From Anaerolineae bacterium (GTDB taxonomy: Bacteria > Chloroflexota > Anaerolineae > Aggregatilineales > Phototrophicaceae), in NCBI GenBank assembly GCA_022821805.1, contig JAJECX010000025.1, positions 241,189 to 305,188 on the forward strand: a stretch of 64,000 bases of DNA, in the 5' to 3' direction. The number at the start of each line of letters is the position of its first letter. Position 1 is the stretch's first letter. The notes under the pieces were generated by a model, which saw only the letters and a list, made by a program, of their open reading frames with translations, was not told the origin of the DNA and searched no databases. This document shows positions 7,907 through 16,263 of this stretch, piece after piece. Made by a program: the position numbers and the translations under genes.

Positions 7907-9196
7907 CTAACTGTCCGCGATAACCGCTTCCATATCAGCTTGGATGTTGGCGGCGGCCTCTTCTACGCTCATTTCGTTCGCCCATACTTGCGACATATAG
8001 CGATCGTGGATTTCCGCCAGCTCGGCGAAATTGGGCGCGTTGATGACCGTCCGGCCGTTCTCCAGCACCTCGTAGAACCGGAGGTAGTTGGCTGGGCTGG
8101 CTTCGACCAAAACCGGATCGCTGGCCAGCGATTGGCGCGCTGGCGCGCTGGCGGAAGCAAATTCGCCGGAAAGCAGCTTGGACATGACTTCCGCGCTCAC
8201 CAAATGCTTGACCATCTCCCAGGCCAGGTCCGGGTGTTGGCTGTCCTGCGTGATGCCGTAACCGTCAGTGCCCCATTGTGAGCCCGGGGCGCCTTCGCCC
8301 GTCTTGGTGGGAAAGAACACCACATCATAATCATCAGCGGACATGCCAGCCGGAATCAAGCGCTGACGTCCCGCCGGTGAATCAATCATCATGCCCAATG
8401 TGCCGGCGACAAATGCTTCCCGGAAGTTGAATGAACCCGTCGGGCCCACATTGTGTTCCCAGATCAAGTCGCGGGCGAATTGCAGCGCCTCAATGGATTC
8501 GGGCCGGCTGTACCAGGGCTCGCTGAAATCCTCATTGAGAAAGAACGAACCGTTGGATACCAGCCAGGGTCCGAGGTGCCAGAGCCAGGCATTGTGGTGG
8601 AAGCCCCAAATATCGTTGATGCCATCGCCGTCGGTGTCTTGCGTGATGGTTGTGGCGTATTCCAGAAAATCATCCCAGGTCCAGTCGGGTGGCGGCTCGG
8701 GCAAGCCGGCCGCTTCCAGCACCGACTTGTTGTAATAGATCAGCGTCGTATTCCAGGCGAAGGGCAGCAGGTATTGCTGATCATTCCAGCGCAGCCCCTC
8801 GAGCAGCTTCGGATGCGCATCATCGAGGAACTCCTGCATATCGCCGTCGCTCTCGAGGAAGGAATCCAGCTCGCGCAGGACGCCGCGTTCCGCCATCAAG
8901 GGTACTGCCTCGATGGCGTTCCAGATGACATCGACTTGCTCGCCGCCGAGCATTGTCGTTACGATTTTCTGCGTGTAATCACCCCAACTATCTAACGGCA
9001 CCGGAATATAGTTGATCGTGACGTTTGGATGCGCCGCTAGAAATCCTTCAAAGTACGCCTCCCATTTCTCTTGCGGGGCGAATGATCCATAGACGAAGCC
9101 CAGGGTCACTTCATCCTGCGCCGGAGTAACGGCCGCTGTCGCGCAAAGGACGACCAGAGCGGCGAACAGTGAAATCGTTTTCAGTAGCTTTTTCAT
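7907..9196 (-). CDS. Carbohydrate ABC transporter substrate-binding protein (CUT1)
   Basis: A 429-residue family-1 extracellular solute-binding protein. The N-terminus MKKLLKTISLFAALVVL followed by PAQDEV is a Sec signal peptide cleaved near residue 26, with no lipobox cysteine. The mature start VTLGFVYGSFAPQEKWEAYF and the motif DVIWNAIEAVPLMAERG are typical of MalE/UgpB relatives. The ATG has GAGG upstream. It is the first gene of the operon that ends with GH116 and the deacetylase, so its ligand should be their oligosaccharide substrate. Confidence 0.92.
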   Translation of the reverse strand: MKKLLKTISLFAALVVLCATAAVTPAQDEVTLGFVYGSFAPQEKWEAYFEGFLAAHPNVTINYIPVPLDSWGDYTQKIVTTMLGGEQVDVIWNAIEAVPLMAERGVLRELDSFLESDGDMQEFLDDAHPKLLEGLRWNDQQYLLPFAWNTTLIYYNKSVLEAAGLPEPPPDWTWDDFLEYATTITQDTDGDGINDIWGFHHNAWLWHLGPWLVSNGSFFLNEDFSEPWYSRPESIEALQFARDLIWEHNVGPTGSFNFREAFVAGTLGMMIDSPAGRQRLIPAGMSADDYDVVFFPTKTGEGAPGSQWGTDGYGITQDSQHPDLAWEMVKHLVSAEVMSKLLSGEFASASAPARQSLASDPVLVEASPANYLRFYEVLENGRTVINAPNFAELAEIHDRYMSQVWANEMSVEEAAANIQADMEAVIADS

Positions 9197-9590
9197 TGTG
9201 TCCTCACATTAATGCGAATTTCTGTAAGCGGGGAACGGCTGCCCTGACGGTCGGGCAAGAGCCGCGGCTCGAGTCTTCTCCTTCCTCTCTGCGTGAAACC
9301 GTCAAGTTCCATGAAGAGCCTCATGCTGAACGATGGTCTTCACCTGAACTTGTTCAAGTATATTAGCGAGATTATCCGGCGCAAGCAAGCAGGCGCTTCT
9401 AAATGACGGAATCACGAGCGAACCCGTTGATTTGTTTGACGGCGCAAGGCAGAAGCGATACTATCTCGGCAACCTGCGTGTTGATCAACGTCGCGCTCAA
9501 CCCTAAGAGTAGAAAGGCAAAGGCTATAGAAGGATTGAGACAACATTGATTCCAAAGTCCAATAAGATTTGTCGTCAAGGAGCAAATGAA
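9197..9590. promoter_or_regulatory. Divergent control region between two binding-protein genes
   Basis: This 394-base gap separates two divergently transcribed sugar operons and must hold both promoters. TGAAC-TT-GTTCA at 9345-9356, overlapping ACTTG-TT-CAAGT at 9348-9359, is a short perfect inverted repeat that could be an operator. It also resembles a degraded form of the common intergenic repeat CCTGAGCTTGTCGAAG. No clear paired -35/-10 set was found. AAGGAG at 9577-9582 is the ribosome binding site that fixes the downstream start. Confidence 0.45.
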
Positions 9591-11060
9591 ATGAGAAACT
9601 TCAAAGCTGTTCTGATCGCGCTTGTTCTGGCTGCCATGTTCCTGCCCCTGGTTGTGGCGCAAGACACTATCCCGCTGACCGATCCCGAGACCGGCGCCCG
9701 CCCCTGGGAAGGCAAGGAATTGCGCATCCTCAATACCGAGGTCGTGCCCATCCTGGCTTATCAGCACGAAATACTCGATCCACTGTATGAAGAAGCATCG
9801 GGCGTCACCCTGATCTACGAAAACGCCGCCCATAGCGATGTGCTGCCGCGGATTCAGACGACCTGCGCCGCCGGCGGCGATGACTTCGACATCATGTTTG
9901 TCGAAGACGGCTGGGCTGGCGCTTTGGCGGCGCTGGGCTGCCTCGAAGAGCTGGACCGCTTCTACCTGGCGGCGCCGGGCGATTCGCATCCGGAAGACTT
10001 CACCACCCGCGCCTTCGGCACCGTGGCGATGGCGAAGGAAAAATGGGTGGGCATTCCCACGTTGGTCGCTGTCGGCATGTTCGCTTATCGCACCGATCTC
10101 TTTGAAGACCCCGATGAGCAAGCCGCCTTCATGGAGCAATACGGGCGCGAACTCACCGTGCCCGCCACTTGGGACGAACTGGCGGAAGTCGGCGCATTCT
10201 TCACGCGGCCTGATGACGAGCTCTATGGCTTCAACTATCGCTATGGCACACCCAACAACATCCTCTTCGATTACATGATCCACTTCGGCTTTTCGCGCGG
10301 CGTCGATTTCTTTGATGCCAACTTCAATCCGCTCTTTGATACCGAGGCGGCGATTGATACAGCGAATTTCTTCGCCGGGCAAGATGTTCTCAACTTGCAG
10401 CCGCCTGGACGCGAATCCTTCCAATTCGGCGAAGTCATGCAGAACTTCGCCCAAGGCAAGGTAGCGATGTACGGCACCGAGAGCTGGGCGATCCCGCTCT
10501 TGCTGGATCCGGACGCGTCAATTGTCGCGGCTAATACCGGCTTCGCGCCAGTGCCCGGCTGGCTCAACCCGGAAACGGGCGAGATTCAATCGGCGCTGCT
10601 CTCGGCCGGACCGGCCTACATGATCAATGCCCACATCTCCGAGGAGCAGAAGCAGATCGCCTGGGATTACTTGCAGCTGGCGCATGGCGTAGAGTTCTCT
10701 CGCATTCTGGCTGAACAGACCGGCGCCGGACACCGCATCTCGGTGCTGACCGATCCCGATCTGGTCGCCAAATGGCCCCATCTGACGGCGAACTACGAAG
10801 CGGCGAAAGTCGGCATTGGGCGCCCGGCTGAACCTTGGTGGCCCGAAGCCGAGAACGCCATTGGCCGCGCCTTGCAAGAAGTGGCGGCCGGCGGCGACGC
10901 GGCGACCTTGATGGTGGACGCCAACAATGACATCCGCGAAATCGTCGAAGACGCCGGCTACTATGACGAGGGGCTCACCTACGTTTCGGTGGAACAGCGC
11001 GAGGACTTTGTCTGCGCCAAGTTCGCCGAACTCGGCCTTGAGCACGACGAGTGCATGTAG
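9591..11060 (+). CDS. Carbohydrate ABC transporter substrate-binding protein (CUT1)
   Basis: A 489-residue binding protein beginning at the ATG preceded by AAGGAG with 8-base spacing; an upstream TTG in frame lacks such a site. A Sec signal peptide (MRNFKAVLIALVLAAMFLPL, then VVAQ) has no lipobox. The mature part shows family features such as FDIMFVEDGWAGALAALGCLEELDRF. The DNIR-like C-terminal helices and length fit the larger family-1 binding proteins. It heads the long plus-strand operon with two permeases, an ATPase and sugar-acid enzymes; the fucosidase at its end suggests a fucose-containing ligand. Confidence 0.92.
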   Translation: MRNFKAVLIALVLAAMFLPLVVAQDTIPLTDPETGARPWEGKELRILNTEVVPILAYQHEILDPLYEEASGVTLIYENAAHSDVLPRIQTTCAAGGDDFDIMFVEDGWAGALAALGCLEELDRFYLAAPGDSHPEDFTTRAFGTVAMAKEKWVGIPTLVAVGMFAYRTDLFEDPDEQAAFMEQYGRELTVPATWDELAEVGAFFTRPDDELYGFNYRYGTPNNILFDYMIHFGFSRGVDFFDANFNPLFDTEAAIDTANFFAGQDVLNLQPPGRESFQFGEVMQNFAQGKVAMYGTESWAIPLLLDPDASIVAANTGFAPVPGWLNPETGEIQSALLSAGPAYMINAHISEEQKQIAWDYLQLAHGVEFSRILAEQTGAGHRISVLTDPDLVAKWPHLTANYEAAKVGIGRPAEPWWPEAENAIGRALQEVAAGGDAATLMVDANNDIREIVEDAGYYDEGLTYVSVEQREDFVCAKFAELGLEHDECM

Positions 11061-11080
11061 GGTGGCGCCCACCCCCAAAC

Positions 11081-11150
11081 CCCCTCCCCGCGCGCCAGTG
11101 TCGCCGGTCAGTGTCTGCGCGACCTACGCCGCGCATAAAGAGGGAGGGGG
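11081..11150. repeat. CCCCTCCC...GGGAGGGG palindrome interrupted by nested modules
   Basis: The arms CCCCTCCCC (11081-11089) and CATAAAGAGGGAGGGG (11134-11149) flank 44 bases made of one 22-bp module split by another. Removing 11090-11133 leaves 25 bases identical, as reverse complement, to the uninterrupted palindrome at 51477-51501. It lies just downstream of the binding-protein stop and upstream of the permease. Confidence 0.8.
11103..11124 (+). repeat. 22-bp nested-insertion module, copy 2 (inner of a nested pair)
   Basis: GCC then GGTC-AGTGTCTGCGC-GACC. It is inserted between AGTGTC and TACGC of an outer, more diverged module (11090-11102 plus 11125-11133). Confidence 0.8.
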
Positions 11151-11180
11151 CTTAAGCAACCGAAAGCGATAAGATTTTCT

Positions 11181-11207
11181 CCCCTTCCCTCCCTGTGGGG
11201 GAAGGGG
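11181..11207. repeat. CCCCTTCCC...GGGAAGGGG palindrome
   Basis: CCCCTTCCCTCCC and GGGGGAAGGGG form a 9-11 bp stem. It continues into CCGGGGGATGGGGG, which contains an ATG at 11215 in frame with the permease. A near copy is at 51421-51447. Between a binding-protein gene and its permease, such a hairpin may stabilise the upstream transcript. Confidence 0.7.
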
Positions 11208-11232
11208 CCGGGGGATGGGGGAAACCTCGACA

Positions 11233-12159
11233 ATGAATCTGCCGGCTGCATCGGACAATTCAAGCCAGCCTTTCTCGAACCGCCTCTATCAAATGACACA
11301 GCGGCATCGGCATTGGTTTTTCATCGCGCCGGCGCTCATCATTCTGCTGCTGGTCGTCATTTATCCCATCATTTTCTCCACCGGCGTTTCGCTTTTTCGC
11401 GTCACCTTCGCTTCGCAGTCGCGTCCCTTCGTCGGCTTGCAGAATTTCGAGCGAATGCTGGGCAATGACGACTTCATCCAGAGCGCGCTCAACACGCTCT
11501 ACTATGTATTCTTCTCGGTTAGCGGCTCCTTCATCATCGGTTTCGGCGTGGCGCTGCTGATCCGACGCGTCACCGCTGGCAAAGAACTGCTGCGGCTGAT
11601 CCTGATCATCCCCATCACCATGGCGCCGATCGTGGTTGGGCTGATGTGGAATTGGATGCTGGACCCGCTCTTCGGACTGGTCAACTGGTTTCTTGGTCTG
11701 CTGGGCATCCCGGGTCAAACGATGCTGGCGCAGGCGAGCACGGCGCGGCTTACGGTGGTGCTGGTGGATATTTGGCAGTGGTATCCGCTGGTCTTCCTCA
11801 TCATTGAAGCGGGCATGGCGACCTTGCCGCGCGCCCCCTTTGAATCGGCGCGCTTGGAAGGCGTCTCATCCTGGATGATTTTCCGTCGGCTGACGCTGCC
11901 GATGCTGCGCCCGGTGATCCTGGTGGCGCTGCTGCTGCGCACGGTTGATGCCTTCCGCACCTTTGATTTGGTGCGCGTTATGACCGATGGCGGACCGGCT
12001 TTGACCACCGAGACCTTGAGCCTCTATCTCTACCGCACCGCTTTTACCTTCAACAAACTGAGCCGGGCGGCGGCCGGCTCGATATTGATGTTATTGTGCA
12101 TCGGCTTGATTTCCGCCCTTATGTTCCGCTACCTGTATCGCGATGTGGAAGTCGGCTAA
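11233..12159 (+). CDS. Carbohydrate ABC permease, MalF/UgpA-type
   Basis: A 308-residue permease with six or so membrane spans beginning HWFFIAPALIILLLVVIYPI near residue 22. The EAA motif PFESARLEGVSSWMIFRRLT lies near 203-222, followed by the family loop TDGGPALTTETLSLYLYRTA. I chose the ATG at 11233 over one at 11215 because the earlier codon belongs to the G-rich repeat. It partners the MalG-type protein six bases downstream. Confidence 0.9.
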   Translation: MNLPAASDNSSQPFSNRLYQMTQRHRHWFFIAPALIILLLVVIYPIIFSTGVSLFRVTFASQSRPFVGLQNFERMLGNDDFIQSALNTLYYVFFSVSGSFIIGFGVALLIRRVTAGKELLRLILIIPITMAPIVVGLMWNWMLDPLFGLVNWFLGLLGIPGQTMLAQASTARLTVVLVDIWQWYPLVFLIIEAGMATLPRAPFESARLEGVSSWMIFRRLTLPMLRPVILVALLLRTVDAFRTFDLVRVMTDGGPALTTETLSLYLYRTAFTFNKLSRAAAGSILMLLCIGLISALMFRYLYRDVEVG

Positions 12160-12165
12160 CTGACG

Positions 12166-13005
12166 ATGCGCGTCCCCAGATCCGAACGCATCCTGGCTTA
12201 TGTCATTCTGATCGTGATGGCGATTCTGGTGCTGGTTCCCGTGCTCGCCGGCAGCGTCACTGCCTTCAAACCGCAGATCATCTGGGTCTCGAGCCCGCCG
12301 ACCTGGATCTTCGAGCCGACGCTGGAGAACTTCGAATTTGTTTTCTTCACGCGGAAAGGATGGCTCTTCCTGCGCAATAGCTTGATAATCTCGATCGGTT
12401 CCGTGGTCATCGCCTTGATTCTGGGTGTGCCGGCCGCATACGCCTTCGCCCGCTTTCGCTTCCGCAGCTCCAAGGCGCTGATGCAATGGCTGATTTCCCT
12501 GCGCATGATTCCGCCGATCGTAGTCGGCTTGCCTTTTTACGCCATGTTCCTCTATCTGGAGCGCGGTCTGGGCGTCGGCTTGCGCGATACCTTCCCCGGT
12601 CTCATCATCACCTATCAGACATTTTTGCTGCCGCTGGTGATCTGGATGATGCGCGGTTATTTCGCCGAGCTGCCAGCCGCGATGGAAGAAAGCGCCATGG
12701 TCGAGGGCTATACGCGTCTTGGCGCGCTCTGGCGGGTTGTGCTGCCGGTGGTCTGGCCGGGCATCGTGGCGACGGCGATTCTCAACTTTATATTCGCCTG
12801 GAATGAGTTCTTCCTGGCGCTGATTCTGGCCGGCAACCGAACCAGCACCTTGCCGATGTCGGCTGGCACCTATATCGTGCGCACGCGCGTCGAGTGGGGC
12901 AATTTGTTCTCGGTAAATCTGATCATCATGGTGCCGGTCATTGTGCTGACGATCATCCTGCGGCGTCAGCTGGTGAAAGGCTTGACCTTTGGCATCCTGG
13001 AGTAA
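12166..13005 (+). CDS. Carbohydrate ABC permease, MalG-type
   Basis: A 279-residue permease ending QLVKGLTFGILE, typical of the MalG branch. About six spans are visible, starting with AYVILIVMAILVLVPVLAGS. The EAA loop reads MEESAMVEGYTRLGALWRVV near residues 170-190. It is separated from the other permease by six bases and from the ATPase gene by 149 bases that carry a repeat with a 22-bp module. Confidence 0.92.
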   Translation: MRVPRSERILAYVILIVMAILVLVPVLAGSVTAFKPQIIWVSSPPTWIFEPTLENFEFVFFTRKGWLFLRNSLIISIGSVVIALILGVPAAYAFARFRFRSSKALMQWLISLRMIPPIVVGLPFYAMFLYLERGLGVGLRDTFPGLIITYQTFLLPLVIWMMRGYFAELPAAMEESAMVEGYTRLGALWRVVLPVVWPGIVATAILNFIFAWNEFFLALILAGNRTSTLPMSAGTYIVRTRVEWGNLFSVNLIIMVPVIVLTIILRRQLVKGLTFGILE

Positions 13006-13043
13006 TGAGACCGGAGCAGTCCGGGAGGAAGGGTTGACCCAAG

Positions 13044-13065
13044 GGTCGCGTAGACACTGACCGCC
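13044..13065 (-). repeat. 22-bp nested-insertion module, copy 3
   Basis: On the minus strand GGC then GGTC-AGTGTCTACGC-GACC, identical to copies 5 and 8. It is inserted after GTAGAGGCGATC of a palindromic unit that continues CTTGGGTC. It lies between a permease and the ATPase gene of one operon. Confidence 0.8.
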
Positions 13066-13154
13066 GATCGCCTCTACAAGGCTTGATGGTATTGGGAAAC
13101 TGTAGCAAAACGGCTCTATTGCACTGGGCTGGTATGTTGGAGCAGGCATAAACC

Positions 13155-14294
13155 ATGCGCGTTGTATTGAAAGACCTGGTCAAGCGATTCGCTAATTCCG
13201 ATCGCGCCGCGGTCAACAATATCAATCTCCTCATTGAAGAGGGCGAACTGGCGGTCTTGCTCGGTCCTTCGGGCTGCGGCAAGACGACGACCCTGCGCAT
13301 GATCGCCGGCTTGGAACAGCCGGACAGCGGACGCATCGCGATTGCCGAGCGCGATATCACCAACCTGGCGCCCAAGGATCGCGGCGTGGCGATGGTCTTC
13401 CAGAACTTCAGCATGTATCCGACCATGAACGTATACGACAACATCGCCTTCCCGCTGCATGCGGTCAAGATGAAGCGCGGCGAGATTGACCGCACCGTGC
13501 GCGAAATGGCGCGGCTGGTTAATATCGATCATCTCCTGGGGCGCAGCGTCCGCCAGGTCAGTGGTGGCGAGGCGCAGCGAGTGGCGCTGGCGCGGGCGAT
13601 GGTGCGCCGCCCGCAAGTCTTCCTCATGGACGAGCCTCTCTCCAATCTGGACGCGAAGCTGCGTGTGCAGCTGCGCACTGAAATCAAACGGCTGCATCAG
13701 GACACCGGCGCCACCTTCATCTTCGTCACCCACGATCAAGAAGAAGCGATGACCCTGGGCGACAAGATCATCGTGATGAACAACGGCGATATCCAGCAGG
13801 CGGGCACGCCGCACGAGGTATTCTTTGCCCCGCGCAATGCCTTCGTCGCCAATTTCGTCGGCACGCCCAGCATGAATATGTTGACGGGCGCGGTCTCGCA
13901 GGACGAGAGCGGCGGAATTCGCCTGCAGCTGCCCGGCTTTGACCTCTCACTGCCGGAGCGCTTCTCTCGCGGGCTGGAAAACATGACTGGAAATCGCGTC
14001 ATCTGGGGCATAAGGCCCGAGGCGATCAAACTGGCGGCGGAACCCGGCGAGAATTGCGCCCCCGGCGAAGTGGAACTGGTGGAAGCGCTGGGCAGCCGCG
14101 ACCTGATTTTTGTCCGCGTCGCCGAGCAGCTCTTCGGCGTGATCGTCGACGCGCTCGAGTCCGTCGCCGTCGGCGACAATTGCCACCTGCATTTCGCCGC
14201 CGCGCAGATGCACCTTTTTGATGCCGAAAGCGAACGCTCGCTGCTGAATAATTTACCCTCCGCAGTCCCCCCATCGCAATGGGGGGGAGGCTGA
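13155..14294 (+). CDS. MsmK/UgpC-type sugar ABC transporter ATPase
   Basis: A 379-residue ATPase. Walker A GPSGCGKTT near residue 38, Q-loop VFQNFSMYPTMNVYDNIAFP near 83-102, signature VSGGEAQRVALARAMVRRP near 136, Walker B FLMDEPLSNLDAKLR near 156 and H-loop FVTHDQEEAM near 190. A C-terminal TOBE-type region (about 240-360) carries GIRPEAIKL. The final dozen residues (SAVPPSQWGGG) are encoded by a C-rich/G-rich palindromic repeat, an unusual repeat-derived tail. It probably powers this operon's permeases and could serve the ATPase-less GH116 operon as well. Confidence 0.93.
   Translation: MRVVLKDLVKRFANSDRAAVNNINLLIEEGELAVLLGPSGCGKTTTLRMIAGLEQPDSGRIAIAERDITNLAPKDRGVAMVFQNFSMYPTMNVYDNIAFPLHAVKMKRGEIDRTVREMARLVNIDHLLGRSVRQVSGGEAQRVALARAMVRRPQVFLMDEPLSNLDAKLRVQLRTEIKRLHQDTGATFIFVTHDQEEAMTLGDKIIVMNNGDIQQAGTPHEVFFAPRNAFVANFVGTPSMNMLTGAVSQDESGGIRLQLPGFDLSLPERFSRGLENMTGNRVIWGIRPEAIKLAAEPGENCAPGEVELVEALGSRDLIFVRVAEQLFGVIVDALESVAVGDNCHLHFAAAQMHLFDAESERSLLNNLPSAVPPSQWGGG
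14267..14286. repeat. CCCCCCAT...ATGGGGGG palindrome inside a coding end
   Basis: An 8-bp perfect stem with a 4-base loop that lies within the last codons of the ATPase gene (stop at 14292-14294). It belongs to the same C-run/G-run palindrome class found at 11081, 11181, 51421 and 51477. Confidence 0.7.
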
Positions 14295-14346
14295 CCAGGG
14301 GTGAAACCATTTGCATTGCGAGCAAACTCCCCTCCCTGATTCTTCG

Positions 14347-14368
14347 GGTAGCGTAGACACTAACCTGC
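14347..14368 (-). repeat. 22-bp nested-insertion module, copy 4
   Basis: On the minus strand GCA then GGTT-AGTGTCTACGC-TACC, a diverged copy. It lies inside a CCCCTCCC...GGGAGGGG palindrome (about 14328-14377). Removing it closes the palindrome to CCCCTCCC, a 10-base loop and GGGAGGGG. Confidence 0.75.
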
Positions 14369-14413
14369 GGGAGGGGCTGGGGGTGGGGTAGGTTCAACAG
14401 AATCGAGGAAACC

Positions 14414-15205
14414 TTGAACGCAATCGAACTGAAAGCGAAATGGCGACGCGGCGAACCGAGCGCCGGCATGTGGATGAGCCTGACGGACATCACCGTCGCA
14501 GAAATGATACGTGATGTCGGCTTGGATTGGGTTGCCATCGACACCGAGCACGTGGCGCTGGACCTGGGCGGCTTGCAGAATCTATTGATCGCCCTCGGCA
14601 ATACGCCGACCATCGTGCGAGTGCCGGGCAACGATCCGGTCCACATCAAGCGTGTGCTGGATATGGGCGCCGCCGGCGTCATCGTGCCGCATATTTATAG
14701 CGCCGATGAAGCGCGCCGGGCGGTTGCGGCATGCAAATATCCGCCGCAGGGTATCCGCGGCACTGGTCCCCGCCGTCCCAGCCGCTATGGACTCGAGGAG
14801 AAAGAACACCTGGCGATTGCGAACGAGTCGACCATGGTCGTCATCATGGTCGAAACAATCGAAGTGGTCAACGACTTTGATGCCGTGCTGCAAGTGGAAG
14901 GCTTGGACGCCTGCATGATTGGCGCAGTCGATCTGAGCGCGAGCATGGGTCTGCTGCCTGATTTCGATGACCCGCGCGTGATCGCGACCATCGACGACGT
15001 GGCGGCGAAAGCGCGCGCAGCTGGCATGCCCTTGATGTCTGGCCGTTCGCCCGATGCCGACGAGAGCAGTCCCTTCGGCTGGCGTAATCTGCTGGAGCAG
15101 GGCTTGCATGTTATTCCCATCGCATCGGATCAAGGTCTCATATTGGCCGGCGCGCGCGCGATGCTGGATGTCTTTCGCGCCTCAACAGCGAAGGGGGCGT
15201 CCTGA
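14414..15205 (+). CDS. HpcH/HpaI-family class II aldolase
   Basis: A 263-residue TIM-barrel aldolase starting at a TTG preceded by GAGGAAA. Family hallmarks are DTEH near residue 44 (His base), VRVPGND near 69, GIRGTGPRRPSRYG near 112-125, MVETIE near 143 and the GAVDLSASMG loop near 174. Relatives cleave 2-keto-3-deoxy sugar acids (YfaU, GarL, HpaI) with a divalent metal. Its stop overlaps the next ATG (TGATG). In this operon it is the natural candidate for the retro-aldol step of a non-phosphorylated deoxysugar pathway, which is an inference from neighbours. Confidence 0.88.
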   Translation: MNAIELKAKWRRGEPSAGMWMSLTDITVAEMIRDVGLDWVAIDTEHVALDLGGLQNLLIALGNTPTIVRVPGNDPVHIKRVLDMGAAGVIVPHIYSADEARRAVAACKYPPQGIRGTGPRRPSRYGLEEKEHLAIANESTMVVIMVETIEVVNDFDAVLQVEGLDACMIGAVDLSASMGLLPDFDDPRVIATIDDVAAKARAAGMPLMSGRSPDADESSPFGWRNLLEQGLHVIPIASDQGLILAGARAMLDVFRASTAKGAS

Positions 15206-16251
15206 TGCCCAAGTTTCAAGTGGATCGGCTCCAGCGATTGGGCACGGCGACATTAAACGCGATTGGCTCGCCGCCCGAGCGCTCAGCCTGGGTGATGGAG
15301 ACGCTTTTGCGCGCCAACCTGGCTGGGCACGATTCGCACGGCTTCATGCGCCTGCTGCAATATATTGAGTTCGCGCGTGATGGATACATCGACATGTCAG
15401 CCGAAGTCCTGACGCTGCGCCATAGCGGCGCCACCGCGCTCCTGGATGCGCAGCGAACCTGGGGGCAGGTGGCCGCCAAAGCCGCGATGGAGCGCGCCAT
15501 TGAGATCGCGGCGCGGCAGGGCATCAGCATGGTGGCGCTGGTCAACTGCCCGCATATCGGGCGGCTGGGCGAATATGTGGTGATGGCGACCGAACGCGAT
15601 ATGATCGCTACCGCCTATGTGAATTCACAAACCGGCGGCGACGGCAGCGTCGTGCCCTGGGGCGGGATTGAGGGCCGCTTCACGCCGACGCCGCTGGCTT
15701 TCGCCGCGCCCAGCGGGTTGGACTGGCCCGTGCTGGTGGATATCACCGCGTCGGTCATGCCCGAGGGCAAGCTGCGCGATCATTTGTTTCGCGGCGCCCA
15801 GCTGCCGGAGGATGTGATCATCGACGCCGAAGGCAAGCCCACGCGTGACCCCAAGGACTTCTACGGTCCGCCGGCGGGAGGTCTCTTGCCCCTGGGCGGA
15901 CCGGTCGGGCATAAGGGGTATGCGCTCGGTGTGATGATCGAGATGCTGGCTGGCGGCTTGAGCGGCGCCGGTTACGTCAGTGAAGCGGCCGTCACCCATG
16001 GCAACGGCGTCTTATTCCAGGTGATGAATATCGCTGCCTTTGAGGATGTCGACCAATTCAAGCGGCGCACGCGCGAACTCATCGCCCATGTCAAGTCATC
16101 GAAACCGCGCGCTGGCGTGGACGAAGTGCTATTCCCCGGCGAGCCCGAATACCGCTCGGCGCAGCGGCGTCAACAGGACGGAATTGAACTGCCGGACAGT
16201 TTGTGGCGCGCCTTCAATGAACTGGCGGCGGAAATCGGCGTCGACCATTAA
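15205..16251 (+). CDS. Malate/L-lactate dehydrogenase family (Ldh_2) NAD(P)-dependent oxidoreductase
   Basis: A 348-residue enzyme of the Ldh_2 fold (YlbC, ComC, DpkA, ureidoglycolate dehydrogenase). It shows the N-terminal LAGHDSHGFMRL near residues 36-47, the catalytic His region CPHIGRLGEY near 114-123 and the nucleotide-binding PLGGPVGHKGYALGVMIEML near 230-250. These enzymes reduce or oxidise 2-keto or 2-hydroxy acids. It is translationally coupled to the upstream aldolase gene, so it may process the aldolase product (for example lactaldehyde- or pyruvate-derived acids) or oxidise a sugar acid. Confidence 0.88.
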   Translation: MPKFQVDRLQRLGTATLNAIGSPPERSAWVMETLLRANLAGHDSHGFMRLLQYIEFARDGYIDMSAEVLTLRHSGATALLDAQRTWGQVAAKAAMERAIEIAARQGISMVALVNCPHIGRLGEYVVMATERDMIATAYVNSQTGGDGSVVPWGGIEGRFTPTPLAFAAPSGLDWPVLVDITASVMPEGKLRDHLFRGAQLPEDVIIDAEGKPTRDPKDFYGPPAGGLLPLGGPVGHKGYALGVMIEMLAGGLSGAGYVSEAAVTHGNGVLFQVMNIAAFEDVDQFKRRTRELIAHVKSSKPRAGVDEVLFPGEPEYRSAQRRQQDGIELPDSLWRAFNELAAEIGVDH

Positions 16252-16263
16252 GGAGCTTGGCTG

